From NCBI GenBank assembly GCA_018340375.1, contig JAFFJZ010000004.1, forward strand, positions 48,586,001 through 48,650,000: a stretch of DNA of 64,000 nucleotides, read 5' to 3'. Source of the DNA: Gonatopus flavifemur. Its lineage: Eukaryota > Arthropoda > Insecta > Hymenoptera > Dryinidae. The notes under the pieces are model-generated. The model was given only the letters and a program-made list of their open reading frames with translations. It was not told the origin of the DNA and ran no database searches. Positions 44,097 to 54,382 of the stretch are shown here, in pieces. A program made the position numbers and the translations under genes. The stretch's first letter is position 1. Every line of letters begins with the position of its first letter.

Positions 44097-44412
44097 ATAC
44101 TCTCCTGAAAACCGTCTTCAGTTTGTACTATTTGAAAAATTCATGGCTGATATTCAAGCTTTCCATGTGTTAAATCCAAATATTCAACATCATAAAATTT
44201 TATTCGGTGTTTCTCACATAACAAACAAATGGACACGCAGACAGAAATTGAATTGGATTAGTTTCAACTTCTATATAATAAATTCAAGAGTGAAATTAGA
44301 GATGTGCGATACGATATCGATATTTTGTCTGTCGACGTACCGATATTTTCATTCGATCATATCTGTGTATTGATATGAAATACATGTATTCATACATGAA
44401 TATGTATTCATA

Positions 44413-46444
44413 CAGGGTGGGGCATTTAAAGTGTCGCGGGCGTTTTTTCCAAAAATAAAGTGAGATACGAGAAAATTTTTCGGACAAAAATTGTAGGGTA
44501 CCGAGGGGGACATCCGATGGTGGCCTTGGCTTTGACCTCAAATCTCATCTTCAAGGGCATTCTGAGATCAACTCTTGTTTTTTAAATAGCATCTCATATT
44601 TTTTACTGCAGATTTGGATTCTAGGTCAAAAACCAAGAAACTTTTGTCTGAACCATTTTCCTGAAATCCGCAAAGATGGCGCTCTAATCGATATTGTTCC
44701 ATACTGAATCTGACATTAGAATAACTCGAAAACGAAGGGTCTTAGAGGAGAATGTTTCGGACAAAAGTTGTCAATACACAACACATTTCAATCGTCTACA
44801 TTACCACCATTCAGAGCTCACGCGATGTAAACAAACGACGGGGTTCAGTGAAAATTCACGATTTTGAAAGTCAGTTTGTCAGTTACATTTGATTATTACT
44901 TGGTTTATGACAAATTGAAAATCATGGATATCCGATACACGGTTTCTGAAAAGATCGATATGATCTACATTTACGGTGAAGTGCATAAGAACCCCAGACA
45001 AGCATATGACTTGTATGCAGAACGATTTCCTGAAAGAACAACGCCATCCATTAGGTATTTTCAACGCATTACAAAATTATTCTCAGAAACGGGAAGTGTT
45101 ACAAGGGAAAAACGACATCGAATGAGAACTGTTAGCGGAGAAAATGCGGAAGTTAATGTACTAGCTGCAGTAGCCAATAATCCACACGTGAGCTCTCGTG
45201 AAATTGAACTCCATTCGGGAATTTCTCGAAGAAGTGTTCTTCGAATACTGAAACGTCACAAATTCCATCCGTATCACATTTGTTTGCATCAAGACCTTCA
45301 CGGTGATGATTTCGGAAATCGTGTACAGTTTTGTCGATGGGGTCTAGCGCAAATGCACAATAACAACTTCATCAACATATTATTTTCTGATGAGTCGACG
45401 TTCACCAATCATGGTCAAGTAAATCGACATAATATGCATTACTGGGCGACAGAAAATCCAAGATGGTTACGTCAAGTAGAGCATCAAAGACAATGGGCTG
45501 TGAATGTTTGGTGTGGTATTTTTCGATCTCGAGTCATTGGACCGTACTTCATTGCAGATACGCTAAATGGAGAGAAGTACAGACATTTCTTAGATCAAGT
45601 ACTTCCAACATTACTTGAAGACATTCCTATTCAGGAACGATTGAATATGTGGTATCAACACGATGGTTGTCCATCCCATTATGCAGTCACAGCTCGAGAA
45701 ATATTGGACAGAGATTATCCTGGACGATGGATAGGACGTCGTGGACCAGTTCATTGGCCTGCCCGTTCTCCGGATCTTACTTCTCCAGATTTTTTTTTAT
45801 CGGGATACATAAAAGATACAGTTCATCAACAAGCACCGACTACACCTGAGAATATGCGTCAACGAATCATCAATGCATGCGCCAGCATCAATGAAGATAT
45901 TTTAGCACGAGTTCAGCAATCTTTTGTAAAACGTTTTGAAATGTGTATTGAAGTCGAAGGCCATCATTTTGAGCATCTACTGCATTAAAATTATCCAAGT
46001 GATGTAGACGATTGAAATGTGTTGTGTTTTGTCTGTTATACCCCATCACCTCCGTTTCAGTTCAAGGGGTCCCCCTTGGAATCAGACAACTTTTGTCCGA
46101 AACATTCTCCTCTAAGACCCTTCGTTTTCGAGTTATTCTAATGTCAGATTCAGTATGGAACAATATCGATTAGAGCGCCATCTTTGCGGATTTCAGGAAA
46201 ATGGTTCAGACAAAAGTTTCTTGGTTTTTGACCTAGAATCCAAATCTGCAGTAAAAAATATGAGATGCTATTTAAAAAACAAGAGTTGACCTCAGAATGC
46301 CCTTGAAGATGAGATTTGAGGTCAAAGCCAAGGCCACCATCGGATGTCCCCCTCGATACCCTACAATTTTTGTCCGAAAAATTTTCTCGTATCTCATTTT
46401 ATTTTTGGAAAAAACGCCCGCGACACTTTAAATGCCCCACCCTG
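44413..46444 (+). mobile_element. D41D Tc1/mariner-superfamily transposon 4, apparently complete
   Basis: 2032 bp with ends CAGGGTGGGGCATTTAAAGT and ACTTTAAATGCCCCACCCTG and a TA duplication (44411-44412, 46445-46446). TIRs are about 400 bp and near-identical; the right arm has a short extra block around 46037-46085. One uninterrupted transposase frame lies between them. The structure is that of a young autonomous element and could be the helper for the other CAGGGTG-ended elements here. Confidence 0.9.
44924..45988 (+). CDS. D41D transposase (354 aa)
   Basis: A DDE transposase of the Tc1/mariner superfamily acting on the TIRs of its own element in the nucleus. The ATG at 44924 (MDIRYTVSEKIDMIYIYGEV) is preferred to the earlier in-frame start because it aligns with the start of the copy at 34037. 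Residues 1-135 carry two helix-turn-helix regions (PHVSSREIELHSGISRRSVL). Catalytic residues: D in FSDESTFTNHG (near 170), D in YQHDGCPSHY (near 258) and D in SPDLTSPDFF (near 300), with 41 residues between the last two. It ends VEGHHFEHLLH. No stop or frameshift. One oddity: FFLSGYIKD has Ser where relatives have Trp. Confidence 0.93.
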   Translation: MDIRYTVSEKIDMIYIYGEVHKNPRQAYDLYAERFPERTTPSIRYFQRITKLFSETGSVTREKRHRMRTVSGENAEVNVLAAVANNPHVSSREIELHSGISRRSVLRILKRHKFHPYHICLHQDLHGDDFGNRVQFCRWGLAQMHNNNFINILFSDESTFTNHGQVNRHNMHYWATENPRWLRQVEHQRQWAVNVWCGIFRSRVIGPYFIADTLNGEKYRHFLDQVLPTLLEDIPIQERLNMWYQHDGCPSHYAVTAREILDRDYPGRWIGRRGPVHWPARSPDLTSPDFFLSGYIKDTVHQQAPTTPENMRQRIINACASINEDILARVQQSFVKRFEMCIEVEGHHFEHLLH

Positions 46445-47440
46445 TATATATGGTTTTCTTCAATTCCCAGTCTTGGCCAGCTCGATTTAGAGCATATATA
46501 TGATAACCCTGTTATTTCTCAAAAGGTCAATATTCCGAAAGATCACAGTCCGAAAATTCGTGTTCCGAAGGCTGCTTCCCGAATGTTCATTGTGTCGAAT
46601 ATTGTTGATTGAGCAGTATCGCCCATTTCTCATAGATTCCTCTAGACAAACTGCTCTGCCGTTTTCAGAACGATGAAATTTCAGAATATCGCTCTTCGAG
46701 ACATGAATTTTTGGATCCATGATCATTCAGGATACTCTTCTTTTCGGGATATGACAGGGCTAATCATACATAAATGTATTCATAGGACGAGCATTTAACC
46801 AAAAAAGTATCTCACGCTATAGCGTAAAAGTATCTCACATATATGTTGAATGAGAAATTGAGTCAAAATGATCTTTTTTCCAGTTCGTTGGTTTGGATGG
46901 AGAGGAGTCCGGGTAACGTTTTGCAAGCCATTGCTGGGCTTCTACGGTGTTTTTGCCCCCTAAAAAACAATGTTTTATCAACACGCGAAACTCGCCTTCT
47001 TCCATTTTTCAAACAAATTACAAAGTGACTTTACTCTAACCTCGATAACTCTGCTGTTTGTGGTCCGATCGACGTGAAATTTTTACACGTTTCATGTGAA
47101 GGTTCGCACTCTAGGGAAACGTGGCCAGTTTGGTACTACTAGCACCATCTCTGGGTTAGTCTCGGGACTTATTGAACGATCTAGAATACACAATGTGTAG
47201 TCGCTTTGGTCGATAATTCAATTAATACAAATGACAATGCCTCACTAGAAGCGAAGAAACATTATCGACCGAAGCGACTACACATTGTGTATTCTATAGT
47301 TTATCCTCTGCCGAATTGTAGGATTGGAACAAGTTTGGTAACTTGATTGATTAGGAGATGTCACTTGTAGGTACGGTGATTTTCGAATTTCAATTCCCTG
47401 TAATTATTTGAAGGAAATCTTGAGAAAGGGGTCGTCAGGG
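46445..47440. other. Non-coding stretch with one hairpin
   Basis: No gene. CTAGAATACACAATGTGTAG to CTACACATTGTGTATTCTATAG (47181-47299) form a hairpin whose loop (ACAAATGACAATGCCTCACT) recurs inverted near 49710-49760. The 46520-46740 part has repeated TTCCGAA/TTCGGGA motifs of unknown meaning. Confidence 0.4.
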
Positions 47441-47513
47441 GTCATGGTGGTGTAATTGGTTAACGCACCCCAATACCAACGGGTAGTTCCAGGTTCGACT
47501 CCTGGCCATGGCG
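47441..47513 (+). tRNA. tRNA-like sequence (possible tRNA-Gly ACC, likely pseudogene)
   Basis: A 73-nt cloverleaf can be drawn. The acceptor stem GTCATGG/CCATGGC (7 pairs, one wobble), D-arm GTGT/ACGC around AATTGGTTA, and T-arm CCAGG-TTCGACT-CCTGG (5 perfect pairs) all hold. The anticodon stem is weak (three G-C pairs in CCCCA/CGGGT), and the loop ATACCAA would give anticodon ACC. The A-box and B-box (GGTTCGACTCC) are good. The poor anticodon stem suggests a pseudogene or tRNA-derived repeat. Confidence 0.5.
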
Positions 47514-47685
47514 ATTTCTTTTTCAAGATTTAATTCATTTTCAGTTCATGCGCACTGAGAAAAATGAAATGTGAAAATAACTTCTATTTCGTATATTTTT
47601 CACCCGTCAAATAATGAAAACTGAAGCCAGCCTTTCAAAAGTGAAAAGTACCTTTTCAGTGTTGAATTTCACTGTACATTCGGTT

Positions 47686-49277
47686 CACTGAGAGAAGAGT
47701 TTACTTATATTGAATGAATATATTTATTTGGCGTCTGTTCAAAAATATTCATTAATTATGAATAAATATGGTAATTGTCAATAAATATCATAGTTGGCAT
47801 ACATACGATTGATTTTATGTGACATTCAGAACAAACAAATCGTTCATTTGGTCCATTTATTTCATGTGAATGATTTTATTTTCCCCTCAAGTAATAAACG
47901 ATTCCTAATTTACAAATAGACGGTTCGATAAGTACAAGATTTTCATTAGATAAATACTAGTGAACTAAGAATATGAAGAAAAGAATGGTTGATTGACTCA
48001 AATTTCAAATTAAATTTCAACACAATAATTCAGTTTCCCAATGTGTATACGATTCTTTCCTCTCAAACACAGATTTGTTAATAATTAAGAAATTTGATTT
48101 GACATGAACACCTTGAATTTGATTCGACTCTCGATCTATATTGCAGCAGAATATATAGTTCTGTATATATGTATAACCATGGAACATTGAAAATTTTCTT
48201 GCATTTTAAGAAATCCTTTTTATCTGGAAAGAATATGAGAGACAGTCTTGTAGGCTGAATTTTCCTACAAAATCATTAAAATATTTTACCGTAACTTTTC
48301 ATTCAGTTTGTTCAACTTTATAATCACTGTTAGAAAATTTCTTGAATTTAATATAAGAATTCTTATGAAATTTCATACGTGCATTTCAAAATCAATAATA
48401 TTCTGGGATTTACAACTTTTTTTAATGAAATTTCACCTTTTCATGAATTTTTTGTGATAGAATTCTGTTACATGTATGATGTCATGATGTCAGCATATAT
48501 GATATCTAAAACCACATCGTATTTCTCAATCGGTTTCTTCAATCGTGATGTAGTCAAGGTGGTTGAAGCGTTAGGTCGTAATAGGTTAGGTTAGGTAGGA
48601 AAGCAGGTTCGATTCCTCGTTAGGTCCCAAAACTTTGTGCTTCAATTGCTTGACTTACATTGATGATTACAAACTCACTCTAGAGGAATGTCGAGAACAT
48701 AAAATTCACGAAGCGTGAAGAAATTTGGTGATGAATCAAATTTCCAATCTGAATTTTTTTTATATTTTGGCAAAAATTCGTAACAGTTATTGAATTTAAT
48801 ACACAATTTTTATCATAAAATACATTGTTAAATCTAATAATAATAATATTCTGTAATAAAATTTTATAATAATTATCAATCAATTCAAGACATATTTTTC
48901 TAACAGTGATAATATTCTTCCGCATAATTCATCATTTCATTTGACTAATTCCAGAGTGTTGTTCCAATTTTGTTTGATTTGACTTATTCTCACGAATATT
49001 CAAAGCAAATTATGCGACAATTTTCTCAACCTCATATCACATTCAGGCAATCTAATAATGCTTTGATGTACATTCCCAAGTTTTAGAATTATAAAACAGG
49101 AATTTCGCACAAAAACACGGTTTGGTAATAGTTAACAAATATGGATTTGATACAAAAAATAATCTCAAATATGACGCTGGATGATAACAACTCAATATTT
49201 ATTTCCCCATAAGCAAATATAAGATTTGTTAACTATTAACAAATCTTGTTCACTATAAATAAATACTTTTCTCAGTG
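47686..49277. mobile_element. 1592-bp CACTGAG-ended element, nested, with tRNA-like cassette
   Basis: Ends CACTGAGAGAAGAGTTTACT and AAATACTTTTCTCAGTG. Comparison with the intact MITE gives CGG-TT-[element]-TT-TGATTC against CGG-TT-TGATTC in the empty site, so the duplication is TT, 2 bp. The ends match the 252-bp MITEs at 16.7 and 17.3 kb. No transposase frame; the longest ORFs (48379-48594, 48680-48925) have no motif. It contains tRNA-like cassette A. This is the largest member of its family here. Confidence 0.88.
48550..48629 (+). other. tRNA-like cassette A
   Basis: TAGTCAAGGTGGTTGAAGCG resembles a tRNA-Leu or tRNA-Ser A-box region. It is followed by TTAGGTCGTAATAGGTTAGG, then TTAGGTAGG, and a perfect B-box AGGTTCGATTCC. 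T-stem pairing is only partial. It lies inside the 1592-bp TIR element and contains two adjacent TTAGG units. Confidence 0.45.
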
Positions 49278-49448
49278 TTTGATTCACCAAAAAGATGGTA
49301 TTTATCGCCTAGCTCATGGTAATAATAACTAAAAAGATAGTATTCATCACCTAACTCATGGTAATGATAACCAAAATAATGTATTTTTCACCGTCAAATA
49401 CATTACTATATTGAAACATGATTTCTACAATGCAGATTTTTCTCAGTG

Positions 49449-50219
49449 CGAACTTCAATTTTTGAATCTTGAAACGAGTCCGTATTCTCTCTTCAACGAT
49501 GAGTTTGTCTTGTACGTATCGTCACAGCTTACTCGTCATGAGAGAGAATAATTATTTGACACGTTTCGAGATATACGGAAAAGTTCATCTCTTCCCATCT
49601 AACCACATACTCTGAGTAAGGAGGTGGGGTTATTAGAGACATGGATCCGTTTGTGTGTTTAAATTAGCTGTACCAGCAACACACGCATCGATTATTTCAT
49701 TGATCGATGTAAATATGTTTCTTCGCTTCTAGTAATGCATTGTCATTTGTATTAATTAAATATTGATATGTTGCTTGGGACGGTATCCGGAACACGGTAC
49801 AGATTCGTTTTTTCATTTCCCGTCTCCTATAGATGATAATTTTCCTCTCCATTCATTCAGAAGTATATCAGATTTTTTACAACCCCTTAATCCATATGCC
49901 CAGGTGTGTAAAATGCTCTTCCTCATGACCTCCACGACGAAATCGCAACTTAGATAGGCCTCACTGGCGCCAAATTGTTTTTAGTTCACCCAATAATGGG
50001 CGCAACTTCTAAAAAATTTTTTTTTCCCATGAAAATATTGGGATCTTTTTTCATTCAGATGAAGGAAATATCAAGAGAACAACGACGAGAAACGAAGAAA
50101 AATTTTCTATAAAACACTCTACTCCTTACCTTATTTTTGTTCCGTATCGCGCATCTCTAATTGAATCCAAGTTGAGAATTTCATTTATATGGATAATAAA
50201 ACATGAATAATATATCCAG
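49449..50219. other. Non-coding stretch before the exon
   Basis: No gene recognised. If the downstream exon is real this is intron, ending in the AG at 50218-50219; the region before that AG is AT-rich with only a weak pyrimidine tract. Confidence 0.35.
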
Positions 50220-50445
50220 AGCAGCAGTGTTTGTACGAGAGGTCGACTTATTACAGATTGTAATGATATTGAAGAAAATTTCTCCTCAAAGAGTAACAGA
50301 ATTGCAAGAAAATGGTGCATGGCTGTATGAAACATATTTCAAGTCAATGAGAAAGATAACTAAAACCGTACTGGATATTCTTGCGGATCGCGTATTTCCA
50401 CATCTTGCAAGGGATTACAACTATTGGAACATACCTCCTAAACAT
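50220..50445 (+). CDS. Exostosin-family exon (EXT2-like), partial
   Basis: 226 bp open in one frame, bounded by a possible AG acceptor (50218-50219) and a consensus donor GTGAGT (50446-50451). It encodes AAVFVREVDLLQIVMILKKI, then QRVTELQENGAWLYETYF and KITKTVLDILADRVFPHLAR, ending YWNIPPKH. This matches from memory the end of the first glycosyltransferase domain of exostosin-2 (W--E-YF-S---I----L-I--DR--P--A--Y--WN-PP). Exostosins build heparan sulfate chains in the Golgi. No neighbouring exon was recognised within the window, so it is either one exon of a long-intron gene or an isolated fragment. EXT1 is a less good alternative. Confidence 0.55.
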
Positions 50446-52454
50446 GTGAGTCCATTTATCGATCTCCTTTTTACTTTGATAAGTTTTACCAAATAAATAG
50501 CTTATAATATTTAGATGTACTAGATATAGTAGAATATGTTATTGAAGTTCGAATCGTTTACTGAAATAAATTAGTAATCGAATCACAGAACACTCAGCTG
50601 TCGGAGACCTAGAATCTTGCAGTACATTCTTCAAACGATGTTTCCAGTTCCATGGAGTCAATTCGGGCAGATAAATAACCATGATTCGTCAGATTTTGTG
50701 AATTTGAATTTTCGTTTGGTTTGTATGAACGATTCAAACTTCAACAATATTATAGAATAGACTAAGACAGATTTACACATTTTTTTATTTACTCCTTTGA
50801 TTTTTTTCTTATGAGTTCATATGATTTTTTTGAAGCCATCCAACAATTTTGTCATTGGAATTTCAGCTGTCTGTTGAAACAAAGTAAAAAAATAGGTATG
50901 GAGAACCATACGTTACTTCCATGTTCCCCATATTGTCCCGCACAGCATAATCCATCGAAAATGATATTTTTATTCGAAATCTTAAAAAACTTTCTTCTCA
51001 TCCATCTGTGTATCCATGTGTATCTACAAAAATTTCCATCCGCATCATCTTTCGCATCATTCGGTTTATGCAATGAAAGATGAATTCTGAACCTTCATTC
51101 ACCTTCTGTTGCGCGCTGTGAGATAGACTTTTTTGGGAATCGAAATGTTTTGACGTTTTGAAACTATTAGCAAAAGCGAAATACCCCCTCCTACGTAATA
51201 CTCCCTTCTGCATAATGGACTGTTGACCCTTTCCCAATGATTCCGTTTCCTTCAAGGAATACGAAAGTAAAAAAAGTATTATAAATTCCAATTTCAGTTG
51301 TATGATGATGTTCAAGTTCCAATTTTTGCAGTTTTAAATATTGGTTAAGGGGGTATTCTAGTCTAGAAATTTGGAAAATTCGAAATTTTTTTTCTTCATA
51401 TTTTTGAACTTTGGACATCCAAGAATATGTCCTTGGGAGGATTTTTTGACATTCTCATTGTATTTTACAATTCAATGGATAAAATTTCCGACATCTCAAA
51501 TCAAAAATTTTGAACGCCTTTTTTTCAAAACCATTTTTTGTAAGCCGGCGTAGGTGATATCTCAAGTTCTAATGAACCAATTTATTCCAAAATTGTTATG
51601 AACATTGTTCATCGCATTCTCTCTATCGCATGAACCAATAAGAATTAAAAATTTCCCAATTTTACTGTTTTTAAATCATTTGAAATCGTCATAAAAAACG
51701 CGCTGAACAAATTTTGTTTCCATCATTTTGTCTAAAAATTTTTATTTCGACTTGTTCAAGGTTTCATACCGTAGCGGCATCTTTATCATCTTATCCATTG
51801 GACTTTTTTTGTTTCTGATAACCAGAAAGGCTAAAATGTGGTACGTCAGGGCACTCTTTTTTTCAGACCTCCACTCCACCAGCTTGCATTTTCTTTAATT
51901 TTATATTCCTTCCCATGTGGAAATGTACACACGGGCCGCTACTGGCGCGGTATTGTTGCCAGAGTTGCCAGTATTGTCAAATCTAATCTTACCATTATGG
52001 GGCCAGTTGTTTGGACGGTACTGGCAAGGAGTCGGAATGATAACATCATTTTACATAAGGGCCAGTAAAACATTTACCACCACGTCGGTAGCGATATTTG
52101 GTGTGTGCCTATTATGGTGGAACTCTGGCATGGCAACAGAACCAATTGTTCTACCACACCTGGATGAGAAGTGGTAGAGGGTCAAAATAATACATCCTAT
52201 GTAGGAATTCAGACCCGACCCAGTACTGGCACAGTGCTGGTAATTAGAGATCCCCGGAGTTATATTTCAAGTGAAAAAAAAATACATTGAATTTGAACTT
52301 TCAAAACTTTGTGAATCTATTTGTCTTATCACCGTTATCTGAGAAAGACGCTTTGGAAGTGGTTTCATGAAAGTTCACTGGGCAAGGATTGAACCCGGGA
52401 CCTGCGAGTGAGAAACAGAGTCTCTATCACATCAGCTAATCTCCGAGTTGACAA
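50446..52454. other. Repeats, no gene
   Basis: No coding sequence. 50885-51062 is a copy of the old repeat at 16620-17060 and keeps the empty MITE site. TTAAGGGGGTATTCTAGTCT at 51346 resembles a transposon end. 51914-52210 belongs to the CCCATGTGGAAAT family (CTACTGGCGCGGTATTGTTG, CCAGTACTGG units). A CCCATGTGGAAAT end lies at about 51914. Confidence 0.4.
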
Positions 52455-53505
52455 CACGGAGGAAATTGGAATAGTGAGGTTCACCATTATCGTGCAGTAG
52501 AACCTTGTTTCATTGAAAGCACTAAGCAATCAATTTATTCTACTAAATATAATTCAGTAAAGATTCGTGATTTCAACAAAACGGTGCAGTAGTCCATGTA
52601 TGATCAATATTACGGATGGTGTAGTTAGTTTGACTGACTCAATTGCCTTTACTACGCTGTTTAGTAATACTAACTATTTTATTCGCGCTCGAGCGGAGTG
52701 AACCGAAACGAGTCGAACATAACCGAATATACGAACTCTCCTCGCTTACCGACACTGTTTTGTTTATAAACAATTTTTTTTTCTCATAAATGTGTTAATG
52801 GCAGGAAAGGAGTTGATGATAACTCTCATATGGAATATGCCTATCATGATTCTCGTCTTAATAATCAACACTTCACAAAATCAATTTATTTAGAAAATCC
52901 AAAATTGTTTCAACAGTATCCTCTAATCATAAGTTCTTCAAACACTTATAAGAGATATGCAAAGCTAGGAAAATTATATGTTCAGGTTAGCTCAAGTGGT
53001 ATACGCGTTAGGTGTAGGTAGGTAGGTTGTTGAGGTTCGATTCCCGCTTTCAGCACCCTGAATGTCATGTGCAATCGATGTTTGATACTACAACTTCACG
53101 CTCAACTAATAAGTAATGAATGTCAAGCAATCAAAATTTTTGCTACTTTGGGAAATTATTTCTAAAGACAACATTAACAACCTTCATAATATAACAAAAA
53201 CTTTTTTATTGTTGAACCGAATTCATATTGTTGTTTAGTAAAAATGATCATGCCCATTCCGCGGAATAGATGATTCGTGTGGTGGAATCAATTATGCGAT
53301 CATTCACTGTTTGGTACGAATAACAATGTTTGGGTAATCGAATGAAATACAAGTTTAGTAAAATTAATTTGACTTGTTATGGTGACATGAACTGTATGTG
53401 CATTCGGTTTCTAATACTAAACATTTGGTCTGTCCATATTTCACTAAATCGTTAAGTACGAGATACCATTGGTTTGATTGATATCACTATTCAGATTTCT
53501 CCGTG
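52455..53505. mobile_element. 1051-bp CACGGAG-ended element with tRNA-like cassette
   Basis: Ends CACGGAGGAAATTGGAATAG and CTATTCAGATTTCTCCGTG, flanked by AA on both sides (52453-52454, 53506-53507). The terminal repeats are about 25 bp. No transposase; the ORF at 52830-53021 has no motif and overlaps the cassette. It parallels the 1592-bp CACTGAG element in size, 2-bp duplication and cargo. Confidence 0.8.
52985..53057 (+). other. tRNA-like cassette B
   Basis: GGTTAGCTCAAGTGGTATAC is a good A-box region. It is followed by GCGTTAGGTGTAGGTAGGTA and a perfect B-box AGGTTCGATTCCCGC. The stems pair only partly, so it is not a normal tRNA. It shares the GCGTTAGGT block with cassette A, although the host elements have different termini. 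Confidence 0.45.
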
Positions 53506-54382
53506 AACGGACCACTTGAATTCCCATTTATTGCACCAATTCCCTTGAAGTCACGCAATTTACCATAGACTCCGTAGTGAAACAAGAATCTACCAATACT
53601 GTTTCATTGTTCTCTATTGAACGTATTGAATGATCATACCAACTCTGTCTTGATACTGGCCCGACTCCGGCTCACTACAAAAATCAAGTTGCCAAGATCG
53701 TGATTTTAATGTCAATCCACTACCGATTCCGTAGTCAACCAGAGTCCCACCAATACTGGTACCATGTCGTCTATCGAACATATTGAATCATAATACCAAC
53801 TCTGGCTCAATACTGGCGCGACTCCGGCTGACCACAACAGCCGAGTTGCCAAGATCATAATTGCAACATCAATCGACTATCGATTTTGTAGTCAGCCAGA
53901 GTCATATCATTACTGGCATATTGCCGTCTGTTGTACATATGGAATGATAATACCGACTCTGGCTGAATACTGGCGCGGTACCGTTTCTCGAAGTCCTGGG
54001 TATTGTCCAGACAGTATTCATTCGATACTGACCCTATACCGTCTGTCCACGCGAGCCAATACCATCTGAAATTTTGCGAATGTTCGGCGACAGTTGAAAA
54101 ACGGTAATGATTCTGAACAGGCACAGTTCTTTTTGCGGAACTTTGGCAAATACAACCTCGCCAGTACCACGCCATTTGTCATAATGAATTGACATAATCG
54201 GGAGTGATTTTGGAACATTGTCTACCGTGTGACATATTTGGGAATTCAAATCGACGATTTTACGTAGAACTACACTCTAAGAACACCCAAACCTCTGTGT
54301 GTGTCTGATAAATGTACGAGAAAATTTGAATACGTCTAACGAGCGTGCATGGAGATTGCTGGCTCTTAGAATATATACATTA
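53506..54382. repeat. Tandem array, about 160-bp units (copy 1)
   Basis: About three units carrying ACTCTGGCTCAATACTGGCG, CGACTCCGGCTGACCACAAC and AGTCAGCCAGAGTC, followed by a unique end region (CAGTTGAAAAACGGTAATGA then CAAATACAACCTCGCCAGTA). The same order recurs at 57350-58197. No gene; the short minus-strand ORFs follow the repeat. Confidence 0.6.

Larger units (their letters stand above)
47553..49448. mobile_element. CACTGAGAAAAATG MITE split by a larger element
   Basis: The two parts, 47553-47685 and 49280-49448, together make a 302-bp palindromic MITE with ends CACTGAGAAAAATG and GCAGATTTTTCTCAGTG and a CG duplication on both sides. The copy at 23148 has the uninterrupted centre (GGTGAATCAAACCGAATGTA), showing exactly where the inner element entered. 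Confidence 0.88.
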
